A stretch of 34,418 nt of DNA from an uncultured Erysipelotrichaceae bacterium (GTDB lineage Bacteria > Bacillota_I > Bacilli_A > RFN20 > CAG-826). The notes below the pieces were generated by a model. That model searched no databases and had not been told where the DNA came from. It worked only from the letters and a program-made list of their open reading frames with translations. This document shows, piece by piece, positions 1 to 6,690 of this stretch. A program made the position numbers and the translations under genes. The stretch spans positions 1 to 34,418 of the forward strand of contig CADAXQ010000023.1 of the NCBI GenBank assembly GCA_902791935.1. Reading direction: 5' to 3'. Numbering within the stretch: the first letter of the stretch is position 1; each line of letters opens with the position of its first letter.

Positions 1-21
1 AAAGGCTCTTTCAATAAAATT

Positions 22-43
22 GCGCCACAGTTTAGTGTGGCGC
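22..43 (-). terminator. Perfect 8-bp hairpin, possible minus-strand terminator
   Basis: GCGCCACA at 22-29 pairs perfectly with TGTGGCGC at 36-43 across a 6-nt loop. Read on the minus strand it is followed by AATTTTATT, a weak U-tract. It could be a backup terminator for the restriction-modification transcript that ends near 200, or a terminator for something outside the window. Confidence 0.4.
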
Positions 44-198
44 CGATATTATACCAATCCTGATGCTGATTTATCCCTCACGTGCACTATAGAGTTTTTT
101 AAAAAATAAAGTTTTGTTGGAAACATATTGAATCAAAACCAATTAATAGCAATGCCATCTTTTTTTAGATGAACATATTGCGGTCAAATAAATCGAAT
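44..198. other. AT-rich non-coding stretch
   Basis: No convincing coding frame or RNA gene is seen. The stretch is very AT-rich, and the 9-mer AACATATTG occurs twice, near 123 and 173. With the hairpins on either side, the first 291 bases appear to be the 3' flank of the restriction-modification module. Confidence 0.4.
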
Positions 199-277
199 TT
201 AAAAAAATAGCCCCACGCATTTTAGAGGTTCTGCTCCACGTTATCTTGTAGCTGCGGATAAAACTTATGCGGGGGGG
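199..277 (-). terminator. Terminator-like long hairpin after the restriction gene
   Basis: CCCC-A-CGCAT at 211-220 pairs with ATGCGGGGG at 267-275, with the A at 215 bulged. On the minus strand the closing arm is followed at once by CTATTTTTTT (plus 201-210). It lies 15-90 nt after the stop of the restriction endonuclease gene and probably ends the M-R transcript. The roughly 46-nt apical region is long for a simple terminator and could hold further structure. Confidence 0.5.
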
Positions 278-291
278 TATCGAAAAAGTGG

Positions 292-1245
292 CTAATACCA
301 TCTACATTCAATATTTAAAATCGAAAGTGGCATTCCAATAAATTGAATATCAAATTTTAAGCTTGGCTCTACTAATGTACTAGCGTTATGGATTCTAAAA
401 CTTAATTCCCATCCATTATTTAAATACATTTCAACAGTATTAGTGCTATTAGGTTTGAATCTAATGCTAATAAGTTCAGTAGGTAAATCAACAACAGGAA
501 CTTCAAAAGCTGACACTCTTTGTGTGCTTGGATGATTTAATGTTCCATGTAAATTAAACGAATGGACTAATGTCATTCTTCTACTATCCACGCTTACAAC
601 TTTGTAATAATCGCAAACGCCAATTAGGTATTCCACCATTCTTTGTGGCAAATTCGGGTTTAAATGATATGATCTCAAAACTTCATTTATAAATGCTTCT
701 AGTAATGGGATATACACATCGTTTTCTTTATTTGGCAATTCAGACCATGCTGTTCCGTTTCTTTTTTCTTGGGAAAGCATTTGAAAAATCGGTTCAATAT
801 CGTTCCAATACTGTTGACTACAAGGCATTCCAAACCATTCCATTCCAAAGTCTAATCTATGACTTAGTCTGCTATGCTTGACTGCTTCGTGGTTATGTTT
901 AACACTTAAACCAACTTCCCAATCTATGCTATTCCTTTTGATGACAATATCACGGACGTCGCCTTCAATTCCTGCACCATCCCTTTGGAATTCCAACAAC
1001 ACTTCATCATCGTTTATTTCAACCATAATAGGTTCGAGTTCAAGGATGGTATCAACAGCAGCATATGCTGAACGAACGAATAATTGTTGTGTTTCTTCAG
1101 GCATTAAATTCCAGGATCTCTCGTTTGCGTGATAACTAGAGTTATCTACAATATTAACGTTTCTAATTTGACTTAATCTTTCGCATAAAGCGTTAATCCA
1201 AGCAAATTCATAAGCTCTGCCTTGGTCATTACTTGAACTACTCAT
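292..1245 (-). CDS. haeIIIR: HaeIII-like type II restriction endonuclease (GGCC)
   Basis: This 317-aa protein is the likely restriction partner of the GGCC methylase encoded just upstream. The N-terminal [10 protein letters not shown] segment and the central block GDVRDIVI...[20 protein letters not shown] followed by a PCSQQYW block match, from memory, the HaeIII endonuclease family (RE_HaeIII). The Asp of GDVRD and the Glu/Lys of EVGLSVK are arranged like a PD-(D/E)XK core, but that assignment is inference. Its length is near that expected for HaeIII. I chose the ATG at 1245 over a GTG at 1257, because the AAAGGTGG ribosome site sits 8 nt before the ATG. The start overlaps the methylase stop by 8 nt, so the two genes are probably translationally coupled, with methylase made first. 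No truncation is visible. Confidence 0.82.
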   Translation of the reverse strand: MSSSSNDQGRAYEFAWINALCERLSQIRNVNIVDNSSYHANERSWNLMPEETQQLFVRSAYAAVDTILELEPIMVEINDDEVLLEFQRDGAGIEGDVRDIVIKRNSIDWEVGLSVKHNHEAVKHSRLSHRLDFGMEWFGMPCSQQYWNDIEPIFQMLSQEKRNGTAWSELPNKENDVYIPLLEAFINEVLRSYHLNPNLPQRMVEYLIGVCDYYKVVSVDSRRMTLVHSFNLHGTLNHPSTQRVSAFEVPVVDLPTELISIRFKPNSTNTVEMYLNNGWELSFRIHNASTLVEPSLKFDIQFIGMPLSILNIECRWY

Positions 1246-2254
1246 TTTCTTCGCCACCTTTAAGTGCTTTTTTAATGCCTAACGCAATTTCATATGCCAA
1301 ATTAACAGGAACTGCATTGCCAATCATTTTGTAACCCATATCAACTTCTTCATAAAGGAATTTAAAATCATCAGGGAAACCTTGTATTCTAGCAATCTCT
1401 CTAATTGTCATTCTTCTATATAGATGCTCTGATCCAGGAACAAATCTGCACTTGTCCTTACCAATTCTTTCCATTTTTGGAGCGGATGGATGAAGTTGGC
1501 ATTGTCTTCCTGACGCCTGAACAGTAAAAGCTTGTTCATCCCATGACTTAACACGATTTCTACTCATAAAAATAGTTGAAAAATCGCCAATAAAATATTC
1601 ATTATTATTAATTGCTTCAGGATTCCTCTTGTTTTTTGGAAGAGCAGGAACTGCTGTTTCCTGTAAATCCCAAATAATGTCTCGTAAAGTGATTTTCTTG
1701 GAGTCATCTTTAGTTGAACCTTCAGGGAATTCAAACTTAATTTTTAAATCTTTTCGGAATCCAATATAAAAGACTCTTTCTCTTAATTGAGCAACACCAT
1801 AATCCTTAGAGTTAACTAGAGTTAAGGATACATCGTATCCAGCTTCATCAAACATTTTTAAAATGTTTTGAACAGCTTCGGAGTTTCTATCAGCTAGCAT
1901 TCCACTAACGTTTTCTGCTAAAAAGAATTTTGGCTGCTTTGATTTTAAAATTCTTATGTAATCAAAGAAGAGTTGCCCTCTTTCATCTTCGATACCTTTT
2001 TTTGATCCAGCTTCAGACCAAGATTGGCACGGCGGTCCTCCAATAATTCCATCTACTTCATTTGGAAAATCCTCTTCTTTAATTTTTCTTATATCACCTT
2101 CAATTAATTTTGTTTTTGGGTGATTTATCTTAAATGTTGGGCAAATCTTGGGATCAAATTCATTTGCAACAGGAATATCAAATCCAGCTCTTTCAAAGCC
2201 TAAATCAAGTCCGCCACAGCCACTAAATAAACTAATTACTTTCAACTTTCCCAT
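1238..2254 (-). CDS. haeIIIM: DNA cytosine-5 methyltransferase, M.HaeIII-like (GGCC)
   Basis: This 338-aa enzyme transfers a methyl group from SAM to cytosine C5, predicted at the inner C of GGCC. All C5-methylase motifs are present: [10 protein letters not shown] (motif I, residues 10-19), GGPPCQSWS (motif IV, catalytic Cys76), ENV (motif VI, about 114), [13 protein letters not shown] (motif VIII), [15 protein letters not shown] (motif IX) and GNAVPVNLA (motif X). The target-recognition region, with [11 protein letters not shown] and [14 protein letters not shown], closely resembles M.HaeIII as I remember it, which is the basis for the GGCC call. M.HaeIII itself is about 330 aa. I chose the ATG at 2254 because GGAGG (plus 2260-2264) precedes it by 5 nt; the upstream ATG at 2281 lies inside a candidate promoter. 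It is the first gene of an M-R operon. Confidence 0.93.
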   Translation of the reverse strand: MGKLKVISLFSGCGGLDLGFERAGFDIPVANEFDPKICPTFKINHPKTKLIEGDIRKIKEEDFPNEVDGIIGGPPCQSWSEAGSKKGIEDERGQLFFDYIRILKSKQPKFFLAENVSGMLADRNSEAVQNILKMFDEAGYDVSLTLVNSKDYGVAQLRERVFYIGFRKDLKIKFEFPEGSTKDDSKKITLRDIIWDLQETAVPALPKNKRNPEAINNNEYFIGDFSTIFMSRNRVKSWDEQAFTVQASGRQCQLHPSAPKMERIGKDKCRFVPGSEHLYRRMTIREIARIQGFPDDFKFLYEEVDMGYKMIGNAVPVNLAYEIALGIKKALKGGEENE

Positions 2255-2276
2255 ATTTGCCTCCGTATCGTTTTTT

Positions 2277-2285
2277 ATCATAACA
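2277..2285 (-). promoter_or_regulatory. Extended -10 promoter for the M-R operon
   Basis: On the minus strand TGTTATGAT (TG-n-TATGAT) forms an extended -10 element with no clear -35. It would start RNA near 2270, a few bases before the GGAGG at 2260-2264, giving a very short leader. It overlaps the alternative methylase start at 2281 and so argues for the start at 2254. Confidence 0.4.
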
Positions 2286-2313
2286 TATCAAACGATTCTT
2301 ATCTATTTAATAG

Positions 2314-2344
2314 TAAGAAAAAGCTCCCATATTAGTCAGGGAGC
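2314..2344 (-). terminator. Rho-independent terminator after the zinc-ribbon nuclease gene
   Basis: On the minus strand GCTCCC, a 10-nt loop and GGGAGC (plus 2323-2344) are followed by TTTTTCTT (plus 2314-2322). It lies about 90 nt downstream of the nuclease stop and separates that transcript from the M-R operon. Confidence 0.75.
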
Positions 2345-2432
2345 GATGACTTGGTTGCCATATAGTTGCAACACTTACTGTACTCTTCCTTTTAACGAGC
2401 CCAAGGTACCAAACTCAGACTGCTTGTGAATA

Positions 2433-3563
2433 CTATAGCAAGGATTTCAATCTCTCTTCAACTGAATCTTTATATGATATTTCAATCAAAACAAAGTCAT
2501 GTTTCTTACAGTATTCACGCTTCAAAGCATCGTACCGTTTTTGCTTTTGATATTTCTCTTCTCCACCAAAGAATTTTATTGGTTCATAATGTTGTTCACC
2601 TTGAAACTCAATAAGTGCCTTAATGTTACATAAGGAATCAAAAATAGCGAAATCGAACTTAAGTGGAACATTTCCATCTCCAATTAAATCATCAAAGCTG
2701 TATTGTATTTCATACTTAATTCCGTGAGATTGAAGATATTCTGATATTTCTCTCTCGCCTCTCGAGTTAATGCACCCACAGGATATTGTTCCGTTCATCA
2801 AACTATCTTTAGTGATTATTTTTTCATTACCACAGTCACACTTACAAAGGAATTGAGGTCTAGGTCTACCACTATCAGGAGAAACATAATCAGCAACTCT
2901 TTTAACTATAGTTAACATTCCAAATCTCTGCCCAGTTAAATCTTCAAAGTGCGTTTCGCTAGTTATATCTCTTTTATAACACCCACAAGAAAGAGTATTC
3001 CCTGACATTAAATCGGTTCCATTAACCTCGACTATTTTTCCGCAGTCGCATTGACATTGCCATCTGCTTCTTCTTTTCTTGTTTGTTGGGCTTACAAAAT
3101 CATCGACTTGTTTTAATACCGTTAATCTACCAAACTTTTGACCAACAAGATTAAGAATATGATCTTCTCTTAATTTCTCCAAAGCAAAGCAACCACAAGA
3201 AGTGGAATTACCACTTGTCAAAGATGTTCCCCTAATAACACCTTTATTTCCACAATCACATACACAATTCCAAAAGACGCCTTGTTTCTTAATAGTAGCT
3301 CTATCTATTACGGTCCATCTGCCAAATCTTTGTCCACTCAAGTCTCTTGTTATTTTGTTAGCTTTTTCTTTTTTAGAACAATCGCTACAGCAAGTACTTT
3401 TTCCACAAGAAAGCCATCCACCTCTTGTGATGTAATCATTGCCACAATCACATTTACAAAGATATCGAGCCGCTTTTGCACCTGATGGAGAAATGTAGTC
3501 ATCTACTCTTGAAATGACTGTCAACTTTCCATATTTTTTTCCAATATAATTGTCTTTCCTCAT
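2433..3563 (-). CDS. Four-zinc-ribbon protein with C-terminal EDxHD/Vsr-like nuclease domain
   Basis: This 376-aa protein begins with four tandem repeats of about 60 aa (around 7-65, 76-125, 140-195, 210-264). Each has the pattern GQ+FG+LTV followed by C-x-CDCG and ends in S-CGC or a related Cys pair, as expected for Zn-binding DNA-contact units. The C-terminal domain (about 268-376) carries GERE, KFDFAIF, EFQGEQHY and KRYDALKREYC, fitting the ordered E-D-x-H-D residues (E270, D304, H325, D345) of the EDxHD, Vsr-related homing endonucleases such as I-Bth0305I. I chose the ATG at 3563 because it lies one base after the upstream gene's TAA; a TTG at 3620 would add 19 residues and overlap that gene. 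It is probably a mobile or site-specific DNA endonuclease; a role in the restriction system is possible but unproven. Confidence 0.7.
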   Translation of the reverse strand: MRKDNYIGKKYGKLTVISRVDDYISPSGAKAARYLCKCDCGNDYITRGGWLSCGKSTCCSDCSKKEKANKITRDLSGQRFGRWTVIDRATIKKQGVFWNCVCDCGNKGVIRGTSLTSGNSTSCGCFALEKLREDHILNLVGQKFGRLTVLKQVDDFVSPTNKKRRSRWQCQCDCGKIVEVNGTDLMSGNTLSCGCYKRDITSETHFEDLTGQRFGMLTIVKRVADYVSPDSGRPRPQFLCKCDCGNEKIITKDSLMNGTISCGCINSRGEREISEYLQSHGIKYEIQYSFDDLIGDGNVPLKFDFAIFDSLCNIKALIEFQGEQHYEPIKFFGGEEKYQKQKRYDALKREYCKKHDFVLIEISYKDSVEERLKSLL

Positions 3564-3564
3564 A

Positions 3565-4005
3565 TTAATTGAAGTATTCTCTAATAAATGCCCTTTTTTC
3601 CGTATCGTTTTGTTCTTCAACTAGTTCGTGTAATTCTTCAGATAAATCTCCAATTAGAATGGTTAAAAACTCTTTGAGTTTCTTTAATCTTTCAAATTGT
3701 TTTTCTCTACCTATTCTTTTCTCCTCATCTTTGAGATTTCCAATTAGCATTGTCGGATATTGTTTGTAAGCAGAAAGAAGATTCTCATATAGGTATTCAC
3801 TTAGTTGTTCTTTCTCGAACATCTTCTTAGCAGCTTCCATCACTTCTTCTGCCTTGGTAGAAAGGTTGGAATCGGTGTAATAAAATTTGTGGATCATAAC
3901 CACTTGTTGGAAGACAAAAGCAAAATTGTGCCTAACATCGGTCACAATAGTCTCTTTTTCTCGTTCACGCCAAAAGGCGTCATCATTATAATCATATGGA
4001 CTCAT
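3565..4005 (-). CDS. Uncharacterised 146-aa protein
   Basis: I do not recognise this protein. It is 146 aa, charged, has no signal peptide or membrane segment, and is probably mostly helical, with a Lys/Glu-rich second half (around LKDEEKRIGREKQ and SEELHELVEEQ) that could form a coiled coil. The ATG at 4005 is preceded by GGAGGG about 9 nt upstream. Its TAA is one base from the start of the zinc-ribbon nuclease gene, so the two are almost certainly co-translated, and this product may be a partner, inhibitor or regulator of that nuclease (inference). No helix-turn-helix of a restriction controller protein is evident. Confidence 0.7.
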   Translation of the reverse strand: MSPYDYNDDAFWREREKETIVTDVRHNFAFVFQQVVMIHKFYYTDSNLSTKAEEVMEAAKKMFEKEQLSEYLYENLLSAYKQYPTMLIGNLKDEEKRIGREKQFERLKKLKEFLTILIGDLSEELHELVEEQNDTEKRAFIREYFN

Positions 4006-4038
4006 TTAAATCGTCCCTCCTATGTACCAATAACATTA

Positions 4039-4053
4039 GCATAATTGTTATGC
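4039..4053 (-). promoter_or_regulatory. 15-bp palindrome, candidate operator before the 146-aa/nuclease pair
   Basis: GCATAA-TTG-TTATGC is a perfect inverted repeat in the 68-nt gap between the glycosylase-like gene and the 146-aa gene. A weak promoter (minus-strand TTCACA, 17 nt, TAATGT) would straddle it, so it could be a repressor site. No obvious cognate repressor gene is in the window. Confidence 0.35.
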
Positions 4054-4073
4054 GTTGTGAATTTATTAAGGAA

Positions 4074-4739
4074 CTAGAATTTTGCTTTTGAGTAATATGT
4101 CCAAACTAAGCCATCTAAAAATCTAGGTGTAGCAAATGGCATCTCATCTATAATTGCAAGTGAAACTTCCCTAAATAAATTTTGACATTCTTCATTGGAA
4201 ACATCGTGCCCAATAGCATCTTTAATGCAGTGATGTATATGAACATCAGGCTTAACCCTATTATCATCACCTACCATCATAAATAAATAATCAATAGCAG
4301 CATCTCCAACGCCTTTTATTTGCCTCAAGTTAAAGGATAAATATTCTTTATCGTTGTAATTATTAAAGTCATCAAACGTTTGAATATTGAGTTTTTGAAG
4401 TTTCTTGGCTACATCATAGCAAACATCAATTTTTCTTCTTCCCCCAACACATTGTCTATTGTTTAAAACAAGCATCATTACATTATGCAATCCTTCAGTA
4501 TCCAAGTCTCTGATAAAATCATCAGTACTATAGTCATCAGTATACAAATCACCACCTAAAAAATGGTCGGCGAATCTTTTAACTGTTGGAAATGTAATCG
4601 TTTCATATTTTGATTGTAGAGAATAAATATCATCCAAAATACAAATAGGCAAAGAATGATAATAATTAGGCATTGATGATTTTTTAATGCCTATTGTTTT
4701 TTGAATATAATCAAGCAATTGTTTTCCATTTTCAGTCAT
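4074..4739 (-). CDS. Helix-hairpin-helix (HhH-GPD-like) DNA glycosylase-fold protein
   Basis: This 221-aa protein carries a helix-hairpin-helix motif IKGVGDAAIDYL (about 141-152) followed by VKPDVHIHH (162-170). Aligned with endonuclease III (PGVGRKTA...VDTHI), the conserved Asp is D165, exactly 18 residues from the position of the lyase Lys, which here is Ala147. The family removes damaged or mismatched bases; loss of the Lys suggests a monofunctional glycosylase, as in MutY or Mig, or a non-catalytic relative. There is no C-terminal four-Cys Fe-S cluster. It sits in a cytosine-methylase module, so a role in repairing deaminated 5-methylcytosine (T:G) is an attractive inference. The ribosome site is weak. 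A terminator lies just upstream, so it may have its own promoter or depend on readthrough. Confidence 0.65.
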   Translation of the reverse strand: MTENGKQLLDYIQKTIGIKKSSMPNYYHSLPICILDDIYSLQSKYETITFPTVKRFADHFLGGDLYTDDYSTDDFIRDLDTEGLHNVMMLVLNNRQCVGGRRKIDVCYDVAKKLQKLNIQTFDDFNNYNDKEYLSFNLRQIKGVGDAAIDYLFMMVGDDNRVKPDVHIHHCIKDAIGHDVSNEECQNLFREVSLAIIDEMPFATPRFLDGLVWTYYSKAKF

Positions 4740-4750
4740 ATATACATTCT

Positions 4751-4777
4751 AAAAGAAAAGAGATGATTTCTCATCTC
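4751..4777 (-). terminator. Intrinsic terminator after the 94-aa gene
   Basis: On the minus strand GAGATGA-GAAA-TCATCTC (plus 4760-4777) is a perfect 7-bp stem with a GAAA tetraloop, followed by TTTTCTTTT (plus 4751-4759). It begins directly after the stop codon of the 94-aa gene, between that gene and the glycosylase-like gene. Confidence 0.8.
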
Positions 4778-5062
4778 CTAATTTAATAAGTCTCTAACAT
4801 CCTTGAGTGGCACCATTATGCCAATCTTTTGGTCAACATACATTTGTGCCGTTTGGTCAGTTGGGTCAAGTGCTTTAAGTGGCAACACACTAATCCACAC
4901 TCCTTCAAGTCCGTGCATATTCTCACATACTTCAGTGACTTCTGCCTCAAACTTTTTGACTCCGTATTTACGGAAACTGACAATCACTCTATCTCCTATA
5001 CAATACTTGCAAATTCTTGTCCTGTCTTGGGAGATTTTAATTCTTGGTTCTTTTGTACTCAT
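4778..5062 (-). CDS. Uncharacterised 94-aa protein, possible small beta-barrel
   Basis: I do not recognise this 94-aa protein. It has no signal peptide or membrane segment. The stretch YCIGDRVIVSFRKYG followed by FEAEVTEV and GVWISVLPL suggests a small beta-rich, SH3- or KOW-like fold, but this is a pattern guess. The ATG at 5062 is preceded by AGAAGG about 9 nt upstream and by a near-consensus promoter. An intrinsic terminator follows directly, so it forms its own short transcript. The last 15 nt of its initiation region (5057-5071) are identical to those of the 146-aa gene (4000-4014), linking both to the same module. Confidence 0.65.
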   Translation of the reverse strand: MSTKEPRIKISQDRTRICKYCIGDRVIVSFRKYGVKKFEAEVTEVCENMHGLEGVWISVLPLKALDPTDQTAQMYVDQKIGIMVPLKDVRDLLN

Positions 5063-5085
5063 TTAAATCGTACCTTCTTTCTGAT

Positions 5086-5114
5086 ATTATACTGCCGCGC
5101 TTTTTAATTGTCGT
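5086..5114 (-). promoter_or_regulatory. Near-consensus sigma-A promoter for the 94-aa gene
   Basis: On the minus strand ACGACA (plus 5109-5114) is followed after 17 nt by a perfect TATAAT (plus 5086-5091). The predicted RNA start is about 5079, leaving a leader of under 20 nt to the ATG at 5062. This is among the best-matching promoters in the window. Confidence 0.65.
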
Positions 5115-5264
5115 CAGCACTTTCTTGCTTTTTATGTTCCCAAGTTTCGAGGTTTTTGTTGCTTTAACCCCCACCATTACATCTAATAGCGGGCAAGTCC
5201 GCAAATAAACTGCGACCGAAAAACTTGTTAAATACAGTCATTTTTTGCCACTTTTTATATGTTT
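5115..5264. other. Intergenic boundary between the AT-rich module and the rRNA methylase
   Basis: About 150 nt with no convincing gene. It contains a weak GCGG-GCAAGT-CCGC hairpin near 5189 and a minus-strand run of A and T tracts (around 5215-5260) that might end the rRNA-methylase transcript. No tRNA, att-like repeat or clear terminator is seen, so the exact edge of the transferred module is undefined. Confidence 0.4.
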
Positions 5265-6632
5265 TTAGACCTTTAATTGCAAGAGAACAACTGTTTCCAC
5301 GTGCTCGGTTCTGGGAAACAAATCAACTGGTTGTACCATCTCAATTTGATAGATGTCTAATAATAATTTGATATCACGCGCCAAAGAAGACGGACCACAA
5401 GAGACATAGATAATCCGTTTGGGGCGTAGTTGTTTTGCCGCTTCAAGGAATTCCGGAGTGGATCCTTTTCTCGGGGGATCCATGAATAACACGTCTAACA
5501 ATGCCTTACGCGCTGCCATTTGTTGGAGATAATGCGTCGCATCGTCTACCACTTCTTCAAAATGGTGAATCCCATTCCGTTCGGCATTCTCTTTCGCATC
5601 TTTCACGGCTTCTGGAACGGATTCCACGGACAACACTTTCTTCGCGTGTTTTGCAGCGAGTAAGCCAATCGTCCCAATCCCTGAATAAGCATCCAATACC
5701 ACTTCTTCTCCCGTTAAGTCAGCAAATGAGATGGCGGTTTGGTACAAAACCTCTGTCATCAGAGGATTTGTCTGATAAAACGACTTAGCGGAAATCCGGA
5801 ACGTTAAGCCGCATAATTCGTCCTCAATGTAGCCTGGCCCATACAAAATTTCTTCTTGGTCTCCCAGGATGACATTGTCGTCTTGTTTTCGGATGGATTG
5901 AACTAAGGTGGTCACCTGGGGTAATGCCGCACGAAAACGCGATACGAACTCCGTTTTATAAGGGAAGTCTTTTTGCTTCGTTACCAATACGGCTAAGATT
6001 TCCTCTTTCTTCCAAGAGGTGCGAATCAAGAAATGCCGCAAATAACCTTGCTTCTTTTCTTCGCGATAAACGGGAATACGAAGCTCGGAAACAAGTTGCA
6101 AAACCGTTTCTAAAATAGGTTTCGCGCGTTGATCTTGAATTCGGCAATCGGAGATAGAGATGACCTCGTGGCTGCCTTGTCGATAGAAACCTAACGTTGG
6201 TTTCATCGTGGAGGATAAGCCAAAATGAGTTTGAATCTTATTACGATAATGAAGGGGTTCCTCCATGCCTAAGGTTGGTAAGACATCAACATCGACGCCA
6301 GCTAATCGATGGAGCTGGTTTTGAATCAGGCGCTGCTTATGCTGAAGCTCAGCCGCATATGAATAATCCTGGAATAAGCAGCCACCGCATGTCCCAAAAT
6401 AAGGGCAAAGAGAAGGAATCCGATTAGAGGAAGGCTTTTCTAACGAACGCACCGAGCCAAAAAACTGTCCGTTCCGTTTGTAATCAATCGATATCTCTCC
6501 TGCTTCTCCAGGATAAAAATCAGGCACATAAACAAGCTTATCCCCGTAGGGAACTTCGCCTAAGCCAAGATAGGATAAAGAACGGCAAGTGCCGTGGAAG
6601 ATTTCTAGGGATCGAGAAGAGAATTTGGGCAT
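5265..6632 (-). CDS. rlmD: 23S rRNA (uracil-5-)-methyltransferase, RumA/RlmD type
   Basis: This 455-aa enzyme methylates C5 of a uridine in 23S rRNA with SAM. It follows the family order: an N-terminal TRAM-like barrel (about 1-65), a 4Fe-4S ligand set CPYFGTCGGC (Cys76, 82, 85) with Cys163 in SDCRIQD, a central RNA-binding part, then the SAM domain with LDAYSGIGTIGL (313-324), MDPPRKGS (384-391), the nucleophile Cys412 in YVSCGP and the base Glu446 in EHVETV. Length is typical. Firmicutes often have one enzyme that modifies two sites (RlmCD), so exact target specificity is open, and TrmA-type tRNA activity is a less likely alternative. It starts at the ATG at 6632 with only a weak ribosome site. 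Confidence 0.9.
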   Translation of the reverse strand: MPKFSSRSLEIFHGTCRSLSYLGLGEVPYGDKLVYVPDFYPGEAGEISIDYKRNGQFFGSVRSLEKPSSNRIPSLCPYFGTCGGCLFQDYSYAAELQHKQRLIQNQLHRLAGVDVDVLPTLGMEEPLHYRNKIQTHFGLSSTMKPTLGFYRQGSHEVISISDCRIQDQRAKPILETVLQLVSELRIPVYREEKKQGYLRHFLIRTSWKKEEILAVLVTKQKDFPYKTEFVSRFRAALPQVTTLVQSIRKQDDNVILGDQEEILYGPGYIEDELCGLTFRISAKSFYQTNPLMTEVLYQTAISFADLTGEEVVLDAYSGIGTIGLLAAKHAKKVLSVESVPEAVKDAKENAERNGIHHFEEVVDDATHYLQQMAARKALLDVLFMDPPRKGSTPEFLEAAKQLRPKRIIYVSCGPSSLARDIKLLLDIYQIEMVQPVDLFPRTEHVETVVLLQLKV

Positions 6633-6660
6633 AGAAAAACGTGCTTCTTTCTTCGGCTTG

Positions 6661-6666
6661 ATTATA
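6661..6666 (-). promoter_or_regulatory. -10 element for the rRNA methylase gene
   Basis: A perfect TATAAT on the minus strand lies about 30 nt before the ATG at 6632, in the short gap after potD. No good -35 is seen. No terminator separates potD from this gene, so readthrough is also possible. Confidence 0.45.
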
Positions 6667-6690
6667 ACGCATTCTGTAGAAATCTTGGGA

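Noticed and set aside
226..270. Partial resemblance to 30799-30836 (shared CGGATAAAAC and a TGCTCC element)
   Set aside because: Needs several gaps to align and lies in unrelated contexts; likely chance.
3564..3620. TTG start for the zinc-ribbon nuclease at 3620
   Set aside because: It would overlap the 146-aa gene by 56 nt, and an ATG lies one base after that gene's stop.
5037..5177. 46-codon, very basic open frame on the minus strand, overlapping the start of the 94-aa gene
   Set aside because: No ribosome site precedes its ATG, it contains the strong promoter at 5086-5114, and it overlaps a better gene. A remnant of a basic protein remains possible.
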